64,000 nucleotides of DNA, taken from the NCBI GenBank assembly GCA_013423385.1, contig BLZA01000007.1:310001-374000 (forward strand), written 5' to 3'. The notes below the pieces were generated by a model. That model was not told the origin of the DNA and ran no database searches. It saw only the letters and a list, made by a program, of their open reading frames with translations. How positions within the stretch are numbered: the stretch's first letter is position 1; each line of letters starts with the position of its first letter. Below are positions 1 to 12,800 of this stretch, one piece after another. This DNA is from Naganishia liquefaciens. Lineage: Eukaryota; Basidiomycota; Tremellomycetes; Filobasidiales; Filobasidiaceae. The position numbers and the translations under genes are program-made.

Positions 1-1020
1 TCACTACCATCATCTCGCACGCGATCCGCAGTTTCCCGGAAAAAAACGCGCTTTCCCGTCGCAAGAAGCGAGAGAACGGCATGAGCAAAAGGGATTACCG
101 CAAGTCTATGACCCTGATGGTAGCCTCATGGATTATGGTCAGAGGGATGATGGCCCGGTGGTCATCGACCTGGAAGAAGCAGAGTTGACTGGAAAGGAGA
201 TGGTCGTGCACGGGCGATACGGGTTGTTAGAACCGGAATTGGATTCGGTGAACAAATCGGAGGCAGCAACCGACATCTCTGAATCTAACACCCTCGGCTC
301 TCGTCAGCACTGCCATAAGTCACAGCCAAGATCCAGTGCCACGTTGCCCAAGCTCGAGGAAGATGCGCCCGTGAGCGAAAGCAGTGAGGAGGGGACGGAC
401 ATGATCGACTGCAGTCCCGAACGAGCCGTGTCTAAGACATTGACGGACAGGAGCTCAGTGCTCGACAAGATGAATTCCGACAGGAATCCCGCTCTACATG
501 CATCTGACGTCCAGCATATCGCAACCCTGTCCCCACATATAGAGGACGCACCTGAACAACTTGGACAGTCCGCGCAATCACTCCGTAATCATGCGTCGAC
601 GTCCCTCGAACTCTATTCAACGGAGCGAAGATGTATCAAGTCACTTCAGTAAGAATGCTGCATGACTCTCGCACACCTGGGCTGACCTTCTGCCCCTTTT
701 CCAGTAACCCGTTGGTTCCTTCGGGCTCATCCACTTTGCCAGTCCATCAGCTCACCTCCATGCTTGATGAGACTCCACCTCCAAGTGCTGCAGTACATAG
801 TCCCGGCGCCCAAAGCTCGCCATCAACGATCGAACCCACCGCTTTAGACACAGCTGTGGACCGACTGCTGGAGGCGACGGGCCTGAGCGCACGCCGATTC
901 CTACGAATGTTGGAGGACCGGTCATTTGTGCGAAACGTTGAAAGTTACAGAGATGCTCAGGTCGAGTTGCATGATAGAGATGAAGTTACAAGGAGAGGTC
1001 GGGCCGGTCATGATGGGTAA
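1..1020 (+). CDS. Unrecognised protein, 3' part of gene (5' end outside window)
   Basis: The reading frame is open from base 2 without a needed start codon, so the gene begins upstream of the window. One intron fits at 649-704 (GTAAGA...TTCCAG, 56 bases); it joins the first exon in phase to a second that ends with TAA at 1018-1020. The visible protein (about 320 residues) is hydrophilic and Ser/Glu-rich with little predicted structure until the last 60 residues. There a short helical segment (TALDTAVDRLLEATGLSAR) precedes a charged tail. I do not recognise a family. The first in-window ATG (128) is probably internal, because the frame stays open upstream. An unspliced alternative would end near 650 and lose the helical C-terminus, so the spliced form is preferred. 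Confidence 0.55.
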
Positions 1021-2578
1021 CGAGAGGAGCCTTTACCAGAGTAGTCTAGTGCGAAATGTCTTCTTGTCTGAAACCATCGAACTTAGAAGTATCTTGAGGA
1101 CCATATTTTTCGTGTTCTTCCGGAGGGTGCATGACTCCATTTCCATGAATTGAGCATTTATGTCAGTCATGCGGCTTTGCGCAACTGGACTTTTGCCGAG
1201 TTTCATGCAGTAGCCCATGAGAGGCAGACTTCGAAGTCCCGCCGACGCGAATCCGATGTATAGAATCGATGCCAAAGATGGCGCGATTCCTGTACTTCAT
1301 GTACTCGTTGCCCCCTCAGTGGGTATGGCTTCATCCCTCCCAAGCAAAGCAGCAATCGAAGCTAGTCGCAGAATAGCGCCCGGAATTATCAATTCTCGCA
1401 GGAAGTGGCCTCAGTCCGAAATCGAAGATGTTTCTCAGACCGGCTTTCAGTCCGCATAATCCGCTCAGGAAAGCTCCTTGGCATCCTGAGAGGGCAAGAA
1501 CAGATGCTGGTAGATGCACACGCCGGCACTGCAGGATTTGATCAACTCGGTAGCTTCGCCTGGTTCGGCTCCGTTAAAAGTTGCCTCGGCGGCTAAAGCC
1601 AAAGGAGAAGTGGAGCCTCGTTAAGGAAATGCGCCGAATCAGACCCTCCACCCAAACACTGGAAAGACCAGTCAATCGGGGTTGACATACTGTATCAGTC
1701 GCTGCAGAGCACACTGGGATCGGGACTTGAACCGAAGCAAGGTAGCGTCGGCTGAGGAGGAGAGGAAGACCATCGCAAAGGGGAACGGAAGCGAATGTAA
1801 CCGGACTGCCTAATCAGATAAGATAAAATCAGAATCAAGCCTCCAGAAGCTCGGTAGCGAACTAGCGCGGCTTGCGCTTCTGCGTTCGCGGTCTTCCCTA
1901 CAAGTTGGTTTACCTACGCCCGAACTTTGCAAAGTCCGACGTTCTCAAACGAGTACTGGAATGTAGGACAACCGAGTATTGCCAAGATGGAGATGGCTAG
2001 GGAATTCTTTACTGCAGTTTCCCTTCCTCTCATGATTTGGCTGCTTCGACTCGCTTGAGCCAGTTATGCATAGCGATCGCATGCAGCGAACCCGCTAGAT
2101 CGCAGATTGTAGATGAATTGGCTGGCGGAACGTGAGGCTATACGTCCTGCAAAGGACTGACTTGATGGATTTTGAGAGGCCACTGGTGAGTCTGGAGCTG
2201 TCTACCCGTCGGATTCGCCGAAATATCTTCGACCCTCATGTCCCCGCTGCTGAATATGGCAAACTAATCTCAGGACGCACTCCACCGGCATGCTACCCGG
2301 CCGAGTACCTGCCAAGACGCCCAGATGATGCCATGTACAAGACTCATTCCTCATCTTCAATCTAATCAGATAGCGACGACGGTTTCTCCCGATATTCGGC
2401 TGAGCGGTTTTTATCAAGCACAATGAGATGAGGAGGATGCCGCCTCCGGCTGAACGATAGGTATATATACGACCACAGTAGCCTCGTCCCGTTATCCCAC
2501 TGACTCCCTGCAACGCTCATAGAGATCTCAAGCACTTTAAGAACCTTTCACGAGTCCTCAGCCTTTTCGCTTCGTAAC
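1021..2578. other. Gene-poor stretch, 1.56 kb
   Basis: Only short open frames lie here, on both strands, and none matches a family I know. Two minus-strand frames (about 1519-1331 and 1275-1033) carry weakly hydrophobic sequence but have no convincing splice link. The right-hand end holds the promoter of the BIM1-like gene. Confidence 0.5.
2462..2469 (+). promoter_or_regulatory. TATA-like element of the BIM1-like gene
   Basis: TATATATA lies about 110 bases upstream of the ATG at 2579, within the range seen for fungal TATA boxes. The role is inferred from position only. Confidence 0.4.
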
Positions 2579-3628
2579 ATGTTCGCGACAACCGCACTCG
2601 CCATCATGGCTGCTTTCTCGGCCGTCCTTCCCACCGAAGCGTTACACCTACAGACTCGTCAATCAGATGGCGGCAAAGGCTTGACATCCCCCGGAGCAGT
2701 CGGATTCGATTATCCTCCCCTTCGTGGATGGAGTCTCGACGCAGGCAAGAAGCCCATCTGCGGTGGCTTCGATTTGCATGCCAGAACTGATTTCCCAGCC
2801 AGTAAGTCCGCTACACTACCAAAGAGTGATGTCGATATTGATCCCTTATTCTGCCTTGCAGCTGGTGGTCCCTTGGCGCTCGTACAGCAGCGAGACGGAT
2901 ACGACGTGCAGCTCTCGTACTCGAGCGACCCTAGTGAGTTCCGTCAATTTCATTTCAGGTCGAGCAGACCCTCATCCCTGTGTTCTGCAGACCCGACCGA
3001 GCTGTCGCACTTCACGCCCATGTTCCCCAACCACACTCATCTGCTTCCCGGAACTGCATGCTACACCGCTCCGAACTTTGAAGTTGGCAGCGATATTACA
3101 TTCATGTTGACCTACCAGGTGCGACACGGCTGTTATCCCATACGCGGTATACCCTGACTCTTATCGCTTGACAGACCGGAGCGAAGAACGCGACATTCTG
3201 GCAATGCGCCGATGTCAAGATAGTCGAAGCCTCTGCATGGAAGCCTTTCGACACATACACATGCGAAAACGTCACTACAAGTACCCGAACGCGAGGCGGC
3301 GGCGGCGGCAACAGTACTTCTTCTGCCGTGCCGGCCGAATCGGGCTCGAGCACAAACACCGGCGTGCTGTCGGGCTCTTCCAACCTCACTGCGGTTAGTC
3401 AAGCTTCTCATACTTACATCGAATCTTAGACTGATATAGTGGGCCATTTCGCAGGCGCAGGCTGGAGGTATCGGCGCCGGTGTTACTGTGGCTGTCCTAC
3501 TCCTTGCTTTTGCAGTGGCCTACTTTGCGAAACTCATCCACTTTGGCAAGGAAAAGCCCGAGAACAACATGTGGCGAACCGACACCGCCGGTTCCGTCCC
3601 GATGAAGCCTGTCACTGGTCACAACTAG
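2579..3628 (+). CDS. BIM1-like copper-acquisition / X325 LPMO-fold surface protein
   Basis: Five exons (2579-2801, 2862-2933, 2991-3118, 3175-3393, 3455-3628) give 271 residues with every junction in phase. Residues 1-22 form a signal peptide. The core matches the BIM1-like (X325, copper-binding LPMO-auxiliary-like) family: GFDYPPLRGW, CGGFDLHARTDFPATGG, a DGYDVQLSYSSDP strand, C at the GTACYTAP turn and FWQCADVKIVE near the end. Known members bind Cu(II) through an N-terminal histidine and help copper uptake or wall remodelling; they do not cleave polysaccharide. Here the candidate histidine (HLQTR, residue 23) is followed by about 20 extra residues before the usual YPP motif. A Ser/Thr/Gly linker, a TM helix (VTVAVLLLAFAVAYFAKL) and a short cytosolic tail follow, so the protein is membrane-anchored rather than GPI-processed or free. 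An acceptor 6 bases further on (3460) is an in-frame alternative for the last exon. Confidence 0.85.
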
Positions 3629-3892
3629 GGAGTGAGGGTAGAGCGCGAAGAGCTGCAGAAAAATAATCACTAGTCCAATGTATTAAGGGCGCGACATAAT
3701 ACGAGAGGCGTAAAACGAAAATTATTATTCCATCTCATTTTCAGCTTGATATCACTACAAAAACTAGCTGTAGTTTCCGAAGCTTCTGCATGAGCCGTTC
3801 AGTCGCGGCAAACTCGAGACTCTAAACCGGACTATCCGAGTTAACACTTTGTCTATTTCCTTTACACCTCTAGAATGATCTCTGCGCTAGCG

Positions 3893-5102
3893 CTACAACT
3901 TGGCATTCTCCTTCTGTGCTCGGGCACGCATGATACTCTGTTGACTCATGCTTGCAACGCACTTGCCCTCTCTATTCCACAGGCGACCTGTTGAAAATGT
4001 CCGACCCGCTCCGCCGTTTTCCGTGTGCTGTTCGTGCAGCACCCAATCGTTGACGTTTGGAACGTCGAAGAAACGAAGGGAAAACTCTAGCGTAGAGACC
4101 GCTTGTACGGCATCGAAGAAGCGGTGGGCTGATGGTAGGGCGGATTAGGACATGTTACCGTGTTCCTCTGATGCTACTTACTGAAAGTCAATGGAAGGAA
4201 CGCTAGAGCCGAGTCCATGACAAAGCTGAGTGGACAGTGTTAGTTAGTCTTCAGCTTAGAATAGCATTTCACGTTGCACTTACGCTACGGCGGCAGCGTT
4301 CTCTGACCTGGTCTGCAATTTGCCCTTTCCACCCTCGACGTCCTTGATCCTGAACCAGTGCGAGTTTGTACGCTGCTGCAACGGCAGATGATCTTGCGTC
4401 GTCTTGTTGCTGGAGTTCAAGCCGAGGGCTTTTTGCGTGCCCATGCTGTCCTCGACGGGCCGCAAATCGAGATACCGATCGAACAAGGGAAAAACGTGGT
4501 CGAATACTTTGAGGATCCGCGATGGATGCATGGCAGCCATCTGGGCCCGCTGGTTCTGAAGAGTGTCTGGCGATCTGCTGAGCGAGTCGGCAGCGAGGGG
4601 CGGTATAGAGTAGTCCATGCCAGATAATGTAACCTCGGGACGTTCTCGAACATGGAAATCGGCCAGAAGGATCATTGTTCTGCGTTTGCTCGACTTGGCC
4701 CCCTCCGGCGATGGTAGCTCTTGCCAGGCCTCGACTTTACGGGTCGCAAAGCTCTTGGTAGTTCGTACATCCTCAACGGTGAAGGTCAACTTTGACTTGA
4801 TGCTCGTCGGACCGAGGAACGTGCCGAGTACCGAGTAGATGTCGTATATCCTGTCGGCTGTGTCCTGCGGGATGGCTGCAAACGCTGCAGACACGCAAAG
4901 GGATATCAGGCAGCCACCGTAGCTGGACAGCGGGAGGCTAAGTTGCGAACGAGGCGCCTGCTGCTGGACACGGTATGGCTCACCCTATATCGGAAACATT
5001 CCCCATCTTTTCGCAACAGTAGACGCTCTCGAAAACATTTTCACCGATCGGCACGACGCGCACAAAGTCCTTGAGCGTTGGGGCCCTGTCCGACGCAGAC
5101 AT
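3893..5102 (-). CDS. Acyl-CoA thioesterase (TesB/ACOT8 type), peroxisomal
   Basis: Four exons (5102-4984, 4922-4284, 4225-4182, 4128-3893) give 345 residues in phase. The N-terminal half has the TesB signature (FVRVVPIGENVFESV, GYGGCLISLCVSAA, then LGTFLGPTSIKSKLTF and FATRKVEAWQ). The C-terminal half has the second hot-dog domain (FVMDSALAFLPL, SLRFFDVPNVNDWVLHEQ, GRLWNREGKCVASMSQQ). Such enzymes hydrolyse acyl-CoA to free acid and CoA. The protein ends in AKL, a canonical PTS1, so it should act in peroxisomes in fatty-acid turnover (inference from the motif). The last two exons are small and would be missed without splicing, because the unspliced frame ends at 4280. It converges with the BIM1-like gene across 264 bases. 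Confidence 0.9.
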
Positions 5103-5881
5103 GGTGCAAGTGGCGAGGACGTGCTAGGTGTGTTTTCCGGAAAACGGGGACGAAAAGCAGGAGTGGAACCTCGAGCCTGTGCTTATCACCTTGACGGGCG
5201 ACGCGAATCTCGTCAATATGGATGAGATTTCAATCAAGCAAGAAACCCGGTTCGGACTTGCGCGATATAGCCGGCGACGCGAGATGAGGCGCTTCCAGTG
5301 CGTGCGGTCCGGCAGATTCGACGACAAATACGCGCTCGCCTGCATCCTTTGTGCAGAGACATCCGACCTCTCACATCATCTCATCTGCATCTTAGCACGA
5401 TTCCCAAGGCCGTCTCAAGCCCTCTCGCCGTTCGCATTCCAAGTGCTCAATGCCATTGGATACCCGGCCAACAGCCATCCCCACGTTTGGACAACTGGCA
5501 TACAAGAGATTGTGCTTGTGCTTGTGCTTGTCAGCCAAGATGTGAATTTTACAATGATGTGCTCCTCCCGAGCCCTTCACGGCCTCCAGCCTTCTCCTGT
5601 GCGCTGCAGATGCTCGTGACTCTGCACGTCTCATATATAAATTGTTGACGAATGTTGTGCGATCGCAGCAGATTCCGGTGATTTGCGCGTCGATAATGAA
5701 TGTGAGGTCACCACTCATGAAATGGTGAATGAATAGCCTGATGGGACCGCGGGCCAGAGTCGCTAGTGGTTTCTGTCTCCCGTGGAAGACGGATGGCCGC
5801 TTGTTTATGACGATGATGTGGTCGAATCGGTGTATATCGGAACCCGCGAGCAACTCCGAGGTGGATCGTGAAGGGAAGGTC
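5103..5881. other. Intergenic, 779 bases
   Basis: This lies between the thioesterase start and the STRAP-like stop, both on the minus strand. It holds a short TGTGCT direct repeat near 5513-5535 and overlapping open frames on both strands with no recognisable content. The thioesterase promoter must lie here. Confidence 0.5.
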
Positions 5882-7338
5882 TTATTGTGCGAGGCCACTT
5901 GCCGTCCCATTGTGGTTACCGTTGCCATTCCCGTTCCCGTTCGCCGACTGCCAGAGACCGTAATTCGACCCGGGGTTTGTCTGCCAGAGACGAATGGTTC
6001 CTATAAAGAGGACAGCCGTGAACCCATCAGGCAAATATTTCAGAAGAGGGAGAACACTGTGCATACCATCCTCGCTACCGCTCGCGTACACTTCTCCGTC
6101 AGGGCTGTAGCTCACGCAGTGCACGGGTCCGTGGTGACCCTTGTACACCTCGGTCTCCTTGCCGCTATCGAGATCGTACACGCGGACCCAGGGATCTGCA
6201 GAGGATCCCACAACGAAGCGGTCGCGGTTGACCGGGTGGAGCGATGCCGAGGAAACGGCATGGGGAAGCGGTATTGAGACTGGAGGATGTTGACTGAACG
6301 GTATCCGTCGCCAAGTCAGAAGTCAAAGCAAGCGCTCAACATCAGTAACGACTCACCCTAGGATATCCAAGAAATGCACCGTCTTGCCGCTCGTAACGGA
6401 CAACGTGCCACCACCATGCACCATCTCCATCGAATTCACCGGCTCCCCCATATCGAAGCTACTCGTTTGCTCCAGCGTCCGCAGATCCCACCACCTCACA
6501 AGGCCATCTTCTGATGCGCTGATTCCAACAACGCCGCCCTGGCCTTCGTCCCATACGAGAGACCGGACCGTGCCGCGACACGAGTTGCTGTCGGCATAGT
6601 TGCCGAGGACGAGCGGCTGAGCGTCGGGCCGTCCGAGATCGAAGAGTCGAATCTTCTTCTCGTTGCCGCCCTGAATAATATGGTCTTGGAGATCAGAGCG
6701 CTGGAGTAGGAAGTGTGAACTAGAGTGCTTACAGTCAGAAGGTACTGCGGCTGTTGTTGCGGGCTGAGGGCTACACTTCGCACGATGTGCGAATGCGCAA
6801 ATGTATTTAGGCATTCACCCGTATACGTATCCCAGACTTTGCTGAGCAGAAGAAAAGTCTCCTGGTAAGCTCATTGCGCCGAAGTATCGCTGTCGTGAAT
6901 CAAGGGGCTGCTCGAAAAGACTTACGCTGAAAAGTCGGCGCTCCCTGTTGCCGCTCGCGAAGTGTCCAAGGACAGCTTGCTGGACCATACGGCACCTTTG
7001 TGACCTGCAAGCATGCAAAAGCCAAAGATTTGAATACGTATGTCGCGCATGCCAAATAATGATGTCGACGCACCCAGGAATGTGCCAATCCAGTCTCCCG
7101 TCCAGTTCCTCAGCATGGGGTTTCCATCCTTACAGGCGGATATCAAAAGGTATGAGTTATCCTCGAGTCTGCCAAGCGAGAAGGTCGTCAAGGGAAGGGC
7201 GAACGAGTAGCGGAAACGAGAGCGATTGAGCGTCATGACTGCGCGGACGCGAAATAGCACTCACTGGTTCGAGAACTGGAGATGTGTGACGGGACGGGTA
7301 TGGCCCCCGCACAAAAGGGGCTGCATTTTGGTGCTCAT
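5882..7338 (-). CDS. WD40 protein, STRAP / UNRIP homologue
   Basis: Seven exons (7338-7265, 7168-7074, 7004-6926, 6841-6733, 6670-6357, 6293-6067, 6000-5882) give 338 residues, close to human STRAP (350). Diagnostic stretches in order are [91 protein letters not shown] and [27 protein letters not shown] proteins are seven-bladed propellers that act as adaptors, for example in RNA-binding complexes and SMN/UNR-type assemblies; the fungal role is less clear. The tail is an odd GN-repeat ([11 protein letters not shown]). The gene is divergent from HAS1 with 289 bases between the starts. Confidence 0.9.
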
Positions 7339-7627
7339 CGTATAGAGCGGGGTGTCGGCGGAAGCTTGAAGAGGACGAGGAAGAGTGAATGGCAGTGATA
7401 ATTTGGCCGAGATGACATGCAAGTCGACGAACGAGCAAAGTAGTCTCCCCTCCCTCGCTCGGCTGCGCGCCCGACTCTGGCCCATGGCAGCCATGTTTCG
7501 CGTGCACGTGACATGGCCCGAGATTTCTGAAATTCAGGGCATTCGACGTGATCAAGGCCGCGCCAGGGGTCTTCAGAGTCGTACACCGCCTGCCTTGACT
7601 TTGCGTTCACTCCGAACATCATCCATC

Positions 7628-9729
7628 ATGGCCGCAGAGGATAAGCAGAATCACGCCGCAGTAGCCGCAGGAGGCGCAACGAAAAAGAGGAAGAGAAAGC
7701 ACTCGTCAAACAAGGCTAGTGGCGAGAAGAGCGTCGCGCAGCAGGAAGAGGGAGATGCCACGGTCGACTCCCAACCCGCCGAGGCGTCCACCGCCGTCGC
7801 TTCGACATCAAAAGTCACTCTAGACGCACCGTCCACCAGTGCTACCGTCCCTCCCGCTACCGCTGCCCCTGCTCGTCAGTCATTCACCGCTCTCAACCTC
7901 TCTGGTCCCACGCAAGCTGCACTCGACCGCATGGGATTCACAACGATGACCGAGGTACAGGCACGGACGATCCCGCCCTTGCTCGCCGGTCGAGATGTCT
8001 TGGGTGCCGCACGAACGGGAAGTGGAAAGACGCTGGCGTTTTTGATTCCGAGTATCGAGATGCTGCATTCGCTGAAGTTTAAGCCTGCGAACGGTATGTG
8101 CTTCAGGTCTTGTGATAACGAAGCGAAGCTTTGGATCTGACGATACTTGACAGGCACCGGTGTGATTATCTTGACTCCGACAAGAGAACTCGCTCTGCAA
8201 ATCTACGGCGTCGCAAAAGACCTGATGGAATCTCATTCGCAGACGTACGGTATTTTGATGGGCGGAGCAAACAGAAAGGCAGAGGCGGACAAGTTGACCA
8301 AGGGTGTCAATCTGATTGTTGCTACTCCCGGGCGATTGCTGGATCACTTGAGGGTACGTCGGTCCAAAACATCCGAGGATCCTATTCCAATCTCTCATCA
8401 TGTTCAATCCGTAGAACACCAAGGGTTTCGTTTTCAAGAACCTCAAAGCGCTGATTATCGACGAAGCCGACCGGATCCTCGAAGTTGGTTTCGAAGAGGA
8501 AATGAAGTCTATCATTGCACTCCTGCCCAAGGGTAAGTCAAGCCTTCTTCCAACCGTTCCTTGCTTATCGCGCCTCCGCCAGAAAACCGACAATCAATGC
8601 TCTTCTCGGCCACTCAGACCACCAAGGTCGCCGATCTCGCACGCATATCGCTTCGAGCCGGGCCGCTCTACATCAACGTCGATTCTGACAAGGCCGCATC
8701 CACCGCCGAATTCCTTGAACAAGGCTACCTCGTTTGCGAATCGGACAAGCGGTTCTTGCTGCTGTTTACGTTTTTGAAACGGCACGCCAAGAAGAAGATC
8801 ATCGTCTTCTTCTCCAGCTGCAACTCGGTCAAATACTACTCGGAGTTGCTCAACTACATTGATGTCCCGGTACTGGATCTCCACGTAAGTCGATCCCTTC
8901 ACTGTCTCGCCTCAAAAGGCCTCTTCTGATTCATTCTCGCGACAGGGCAAGCAAAAACAACAAAAGCGTACCAACACCTTCTTCGAGTTCTGCAACGCCC
9001 CGACAGGCCACTTGCTCTGCACCGACGTTGCCGCTCGAGGCCTCGACATTCCCAAAGTCGACTGGATCATTCAGTTCGACCCTCCCGATGATCCGCGTGA
9101 CTACATCCACCGTGTCGGTCGAACAGCCCGAGCGGGCAAGTCAGGCAAGAGTCTGCTGTTCTTGCTGCCGAGCGAGCAAGGGTTCCTGCAGTTCCTCGCG
9201 GCCGCCAAGGTTCCGTTGAACAAGTATGAAATCAAGCCGGATATGATTGCGAATGTGCAGGATCAGGTGCGTACCTCCACATTCTGGCTAGGGTACCTTT
9301 CGAGGCTGAATTTCCTGGTCCATCTTACAGCTCGAGAAACTCATCTCCAAGAACTACTATCTGCATCAGTCGGCCAAGGACGGATACCGTTCATACCTCC
9401 AGGCATACGCCTCATACTCGCTTAAGAAGATCTTTGACATCAACAAGCTCGATCTGCGTAAAGTCGGCAAGGCGTATGGATTCGCCATTCCACCAAAGGT
9501 ACGCTAATTGTCTCGTCTTCTCGGCTCCTCAAACTCATTTATATGCTTTCTCCAGGTCAACATCTCCGTCGGGACCTCGCTCAAGGCGGGCAAGCGATCG
9601 CGACATGGCGGTGATGAAGATGACTCAGAGGAAGAAATGGAGGAGGAGGAGGATGCTGCTACCAAGAAGGCGTACTATCGATCTTCGCATCAGCGCAAAA
9701 AGTCCAACAATGGCGCGGGACGGCGCTGA
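7628..9729 (+). CDS. HAS1: DEAD-box RNA helicase HAS1 (ribosome biogenesis)
   Basis: Seven exons (7628-8093, 8154-8353, 8415-8532, 8583-8884, 8946-9266, 9331-9498, 9556-9729) give 582 residues. Helicase motifs are all present: Q-motif region with [28 protein letters not shown] (I), TPTRELALQ (Ia), [10 protein letters not shown] (Ib), IIDEADRIL (II), [10 protein letters not shown] (III), [12 protein letters not shown] (V) and [10 protein letters not shown] (VI). The [13 protein letters not shown] block and the [21 protein letters not shown]-terminal region are typical of the HAS1 subfamily. HAS1 acts in the nucleolus on pre-rRNA/snoRNA complexes for both ribosomal subunits. The N-terminus has a KKRKRK nuclear-signal-like run, and the C-terminus is acidic then basic. 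Confidence 0.97.
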
Positions 9730-9864
9730 TTGGTATCCTATGTGTAGCGGCAATCGCGGCAACCGCATGCTTGTCACATCTATCATATTCGCATTTGATG
9801 GATCTTGCTACATGCTCCTGCCAGACATCCTCTCACTGTCGGATCCCGACAACACTCCATGTAA

Positions 9865-12800
9865 TTATGCCAGGGTCTTGAACTTTTCGATAGCCAATCG
9901 CAGAGTCTCGATCTCGGCTTCGAATTCTCGGGTCTGAGGAGGCGAGACCGTCAGTCTAAGTCACGCAGTGCGCTAACGATGCTTACCTTTTCTGCATTCT
10001 TAGCCCGGACTTCGGCGGGAATAGCAGTCTCGTAGTTGGCCTGACCGGCAAGCTTTGCCAGCTTTTCTTTGCCTTGCTGGGCTAAGGCGGTCTTCTTCTC
10101 CAGCTTCTTGATCTCATCCGCGGCGTTGATCCTACCCTTGACCAAGATATGTACAGCGAGGTTGACGGCAATCGGCTCGGTACCACAGCCGGCGGGAACA
10201 TCTGATGCGCTCTCGACCACCTTGATGTCTCTGGCACCCTTGACGAGGGAGGCAATGATAGGAATCTGCGAGGTGATCATCTTGGCAGTAGTCTCATCAT
10301 CGGCCTGTATATAGACTGAGAGCGAGCCACGCATTTAATCAGCGTTATCCAGCGACGATGTGCACCAGTACTCACTGTCGTGCCTGTCCTCTGGTGTCTT
10401 GCCGTTCGTCGCAAGACCGTAGCTAGCCATGATCGAACGCGCGGCCCGGATGGAAGCAAAGACAGAGTCAAAGTCCTTTTCGGCTTGAGGGTCATTGTAG
10501 TCCTCTCGCTAAAAAGCGATGAAGTTTAACGCTTGGTTCCTCAGATGTCCACGTCGGACTTACCTCGGTCGGGTACGAGCACAACATGATGGTCTCGCTG
10601 TTGTCGTCCGGTCGCCGCGGTAGACGTTGCCAGAGATCTTCCGACACGTATGGCATAACGGGGTGAATGAGTCGCAGAGCCGACTCCAAACATGTGTAAA
10701 TGGTATTCTTGACCGATTCCTTGATGTCCTTGGGCGTCTCGTCCGTCGTGAATGGCTTGGTGGCCTCGATGAAGACGTCGCAAAGATCATATAGCCAGAA
10801 GGCGTGCATCTTCTCGGTAGCATCGTGGAATGCTCGGCGTTCAAGGTCCTTGTTGATCTCGCCGGCGGCCTTGCTGAGTTTGTGCAGAATCCAACGCTCC
10901 GCCAAAGTCTCCTTGCCGGTTTTCTGCAAGAGCGTTGTATCAGCGATGAGCCCAAAGTTCGACACAGTGGACTTACAGCTTCCGTCTTGTTGGGTACAAA
11001 GTTGGATTCCTGACGGACACCCTCGATATCTACCATGCCGAGCTTGAACATGCAGAACTTGGTTGCGTTCCACAATTTATTACAGAACTTTCGGTAGCCT
11101 TCGACGTCGGAGACCTTGAGCAAGATGTCTCGACCTGGGTGATGCAATGGGTCAAAGGGGAACATCCGGACCGATATTCTACTCACCTCCGGTAGTGTAG
11201 TTGCAAAGCGCGAAACGCAAGGCGTCGGTTCCACATTGAGGAATACCCTTGGGGAACAGCTTTTTTTGTCCTTCGATAGCTCGAGTAATCTCCTTGTCGG
11301 CCAAGTTTCCCTGTCGCAGCTGCTCGTGCAGCGATTCCAAGGTGCAGCCCTCGATCAAGTCGATCGGGTCAATAACGTTACCCAAAGACTTTGACATTTT
11401 CCTGCCCTCGGCGTCTCGAATGAGACCGTGGCAGAACACCTCTTTGAACGGCATTTGACCTGTCAGGGTGATACCGAGCAAAACCATTCGTGCAACCCAG
11501 AAGAACAAGATATCCCAACCGGTCTCGAGCATCTGCGCCGGGTAGAAATTCTGCAAATCGGGCGTCTTGCTAGGCCAACCTTGAATCGAGAACGGCCATA
11601 GACCAGAGGAGAACCAGGTGTCCAGCACGTCTTCATCTTGACGGATCGTGAATGGACGGCCGTTGGCCTTCTTTGCGGCCTGTTCCATCGCCTCCTCCTC
11701 GGATCGACCAACAACCCAGCTGTCATTGTCGGCTTCGTCCGGAGTCTGACCGTCGATGATAACCAAGTATGCCGGACACCTGTGACCCCACCAGAGCTGA
11801 CGCGAGATACACCAGTCCTGGGGATCGGTCAACCAACGGGTCCACTCGTTGGCAGAGCTCTTGGGCAGAATCTCAAGCTCTCCCGCAGCCGTTCGTCGAA
11901 GTGCCTCTGCAGAAGCGTCCTTGAAATCAACCCACCATTGAGGCTTCATGATGGCCTCAATGATGTCACCAGACTTGCTGCAGACGGGAATCTGCATCGG
12001 GTTGTCCTTGGTCTCGATGTAGAGGCCCTTCTCCTTGAGCGCTTCCAGGATGGCGGTCCGGACGTGGAATCGCTTCATACCCTTGAATCGCTCTCCGGCA
12101 TTGTCATTGTATGTTCCGTCATCGTTCATCAAGTTGATGAATTCCAGGTTGTGCCGCTTGCCGCATTCATAATCGTTGTGATCATGGGCAGGGGTAATCT
12201 TGACGGCACCAGTACCGAAGGCCATGTCGACAGTGATCGGGTCACAGACGATGGGAATCCGTCGGTTGACGAAAGGATGAACGGCGAACTTGCCGTGAAG
12301 ATGCTGAACAAGGCATTCGTGAGTCTCTGTTAAGCAGAAGAACTTGAAAGACTTACAGTGTATCGAGGATCATCGGGGTGCACAGCGATGGCAGTATCAC
12401 CCAACATGGTTTCCGGTCGCGTGGTAGCGACGATAATCTTCTCGTCCGAGCCTTCAATTTCGTATGCAAACGAGGTGATGGCACCAAATTCGAACTTTTC
12501 CTTCGGGTCATAGCCAGGGACGTTGATCATGGTTCGTCCAGTCAACTCCTTTTGGTCGACCTGTTCAATAGAATGACGCAGCGATCAGTAGCTGCGGATG
12601 TATGGCAAACCACTACTCACCTCGAGGTTGGACAGCGTCGTGTTCAGTTTAACACACCAGTTGACGAGTCGATTGGCACGGTAGATCATGCCCTTTTGGT
12701 GCATCTGGAAAAAGGCCTCACGAACAGCGGCGGAAAGTTGCTGTGGGTAAGGCAGGTCAGCCATCTTGCAGATGTAGTACAGCAGTATAACATACCGGGT

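Noticed and set aside
1033-1519. Two minus-strand frames as exons of a membrane protein
   Set aside because: No in-phase splice join and no family match; both are short enough to be chance.
5392-5928. 178-codon minus-strand frame after STRAP
   Set aside because: It overlaps the STRAP last exon in another frame and has no family features.
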